From NCBI RefSeq assembly GCF_001996005.1, contig NZ_MUFB01000017.1, positions 26,256-60,735 of the forward strand: a DNA stretch of 34,480 bases, read 5' to 3'. This stretch comes from Salinivibrio siamensis. GTDB lineage: Bacteria; Pseudomonadota; Gammaproteobacteria; Enterobacterales; Vibrionaceae. Below are positions 33,989 through 34,480 of the stretch, piece by piece. The notes beneath the pieces were generated by a model. It made no database searches. It saw only the letters and a list, made by a program, of their open reading frames with translations, and had not been told where the DNA came from. How positions within the stretch are numbered: position 1 is the first letter of the stretch; the number at the start of each line of letters is the position of its first letter. The position numbers were made by a program, and so were the translations under genes.

Positions 33989-34480
33989 TTAGAACGGAAT
34001 ATCGTCGTCAAAATCAGGCAAATCGTTGTATTGCTGCTGAGGTTGCGACTGTGGCTGTGGTGCCGACTGCTGCGGTGGCTGTTGGTTAAAGTTTTGCTGT
34101 GGTTGTTGAGGCTGCTGAGGCTGTCCCCATCCACCTTGCTGCTGCGGTGACTGCTGCATGGGCTGACCTTGGCTCTGACCACCACGGCCACCCAGCATTT
34201 GCATGCTGCCACTAAACGGTTGTACCGCGACTTCCGTGGTATAACGGTCTTGCCCGTTTTGGTCTTGCCACTTGCGTGTCTGCAGTTGGCCTTCGATATA
34301 CACCTGAGAGCCTTTGCGCAGATACTCACCCGCGACTTCGGCGGTTTTACCGAACAGCACAACACGGTGCCACTCTGTTTTCTCACGCATCTCACCGGTG
34401 TTTTTATCACGCCATGACTCTGAGGTCGCGAGACTGAGGTTCGCCACCGCACCGCCGTTCGGGAGGTAACGGATTTCCGG
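33989..34480 (-). CDS. ssb: Single-stranded DNA-binding protein SSB, 5' end cut by the window
   Basis: 163 residues are visible and the frame runs off the right edge ([20 protein letters not shown] is the first sequence seen), so roughly the first 20-25 residues are missing. The OB-fold part contains [20 protein letters not shown] and the strand-forming [15 protein letters not shown]. It is followed by a long Gln/Pro-rich disordered linker and the conserved acidic tip DFDDDIPF, which binds partner repair and replication proteins. It coats single-stranded DNA as a tetramer. An apparent start at 34447 is an internal GTG and not the true start. Confidence 0.97.
   Translation of the reverse strand, partial: PEIRYLPNGGAVANLSLATSESWRDKNTGEMREKTEWHRVVLFGKTAEVAGEYLRKGSQVYIEGQLQTRKWQDQNGQDRYTTEVAVQPFSGSMQMLGGRGGQSQGQPMQQSPQQQGGWGQPQQPQQPQQNFNQQPPQQSAPQPQSQPQQQYNDLPDFDDDIPF

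Noticed and set aside
33880-34452. 190-codon open frame on the - strand overlapping ssb
   Set aside because: It is an alternative frame of ssb and the terminator region; Ser/Arg-rich low-complexity sequence with no family features.

Overview
This is a chromosomal housekeeping region of a gammaproteobacterium, most likely one of the Vibrionaceae (Vibrio, Salinivibrio, Grimontia or a relative; the genus cannot be fixed by eye). The grounds are gene order: kdsD-kdsC-lptCAB-rpoN-hpf-ptsN-rapZ-npr followed by mgtE; a yqeY-like gene between rpsU and dnaG; and csrD (called mshH in Vibrio) near mreB on one side and ssb on the other. Base composition looks balanced. I see no insertion sequence, prophage, CRISPR array, tRNA or rRNA. 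No stretch longer than 300 bases lacks a gene.

Left part (1-7685, all + strand). The tail of kdsD, then kdsC, lptC, lptA and lptB overlap or nearly touch; they make the Kdo sugar and the machinery that moves LPS to the cell surface. A hairpin with a T tract ends this unit. Next come rpoN (sigma-54), hpf (ribosome hibernation), and the nitrogen PTS genes ptsN and npr with rapZ between them. mgtE (Mg2+ transport) has its own likely promoter.

Middle part (7733-16061). The macromolecular synthesis operon rpsU-yqeY-dnaG-rpoD runs on the - strand, with a recognisable promoter and an internal hairpin before dnaG. Divergent from it is tsaD (t6A tRNA modification), then plsY on the - strand, then folB-folK-uppP on the + strand.

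Right-centre part (16035-28925). pmbA (tldE) and tldD, the two halves of one protease, flank darP. tldD closes a long - strand chain that reads mreB-mreC-mreD-maf-rng-yhdP-nit-tldD: cell shape, nucleotide surveillance, RNA processing and outer-membrane lipid transport.

Right end (29099-34480). csrD overlaps a single MshA-like prepilin gene, and that gene alone fills the csrD-mreB interval where many vibrios carry a complete MSHA pilus locus. Between csrD and ssb sits a LysR regulator with an FMN-dependent 2-hydroxyacid dehydrogenase, the most accessory-looking piece of the window. The window ends inside ssb.

Nothing here looks like a wholly new multi-gene system. The items most worth following are the orphan MSHA-type pilin, the LysR/hydroxyacid dehydrogenase pair with two dyads in front of the enzyme gene, and the RNA structures around rpsU-yqeY-dnaG.
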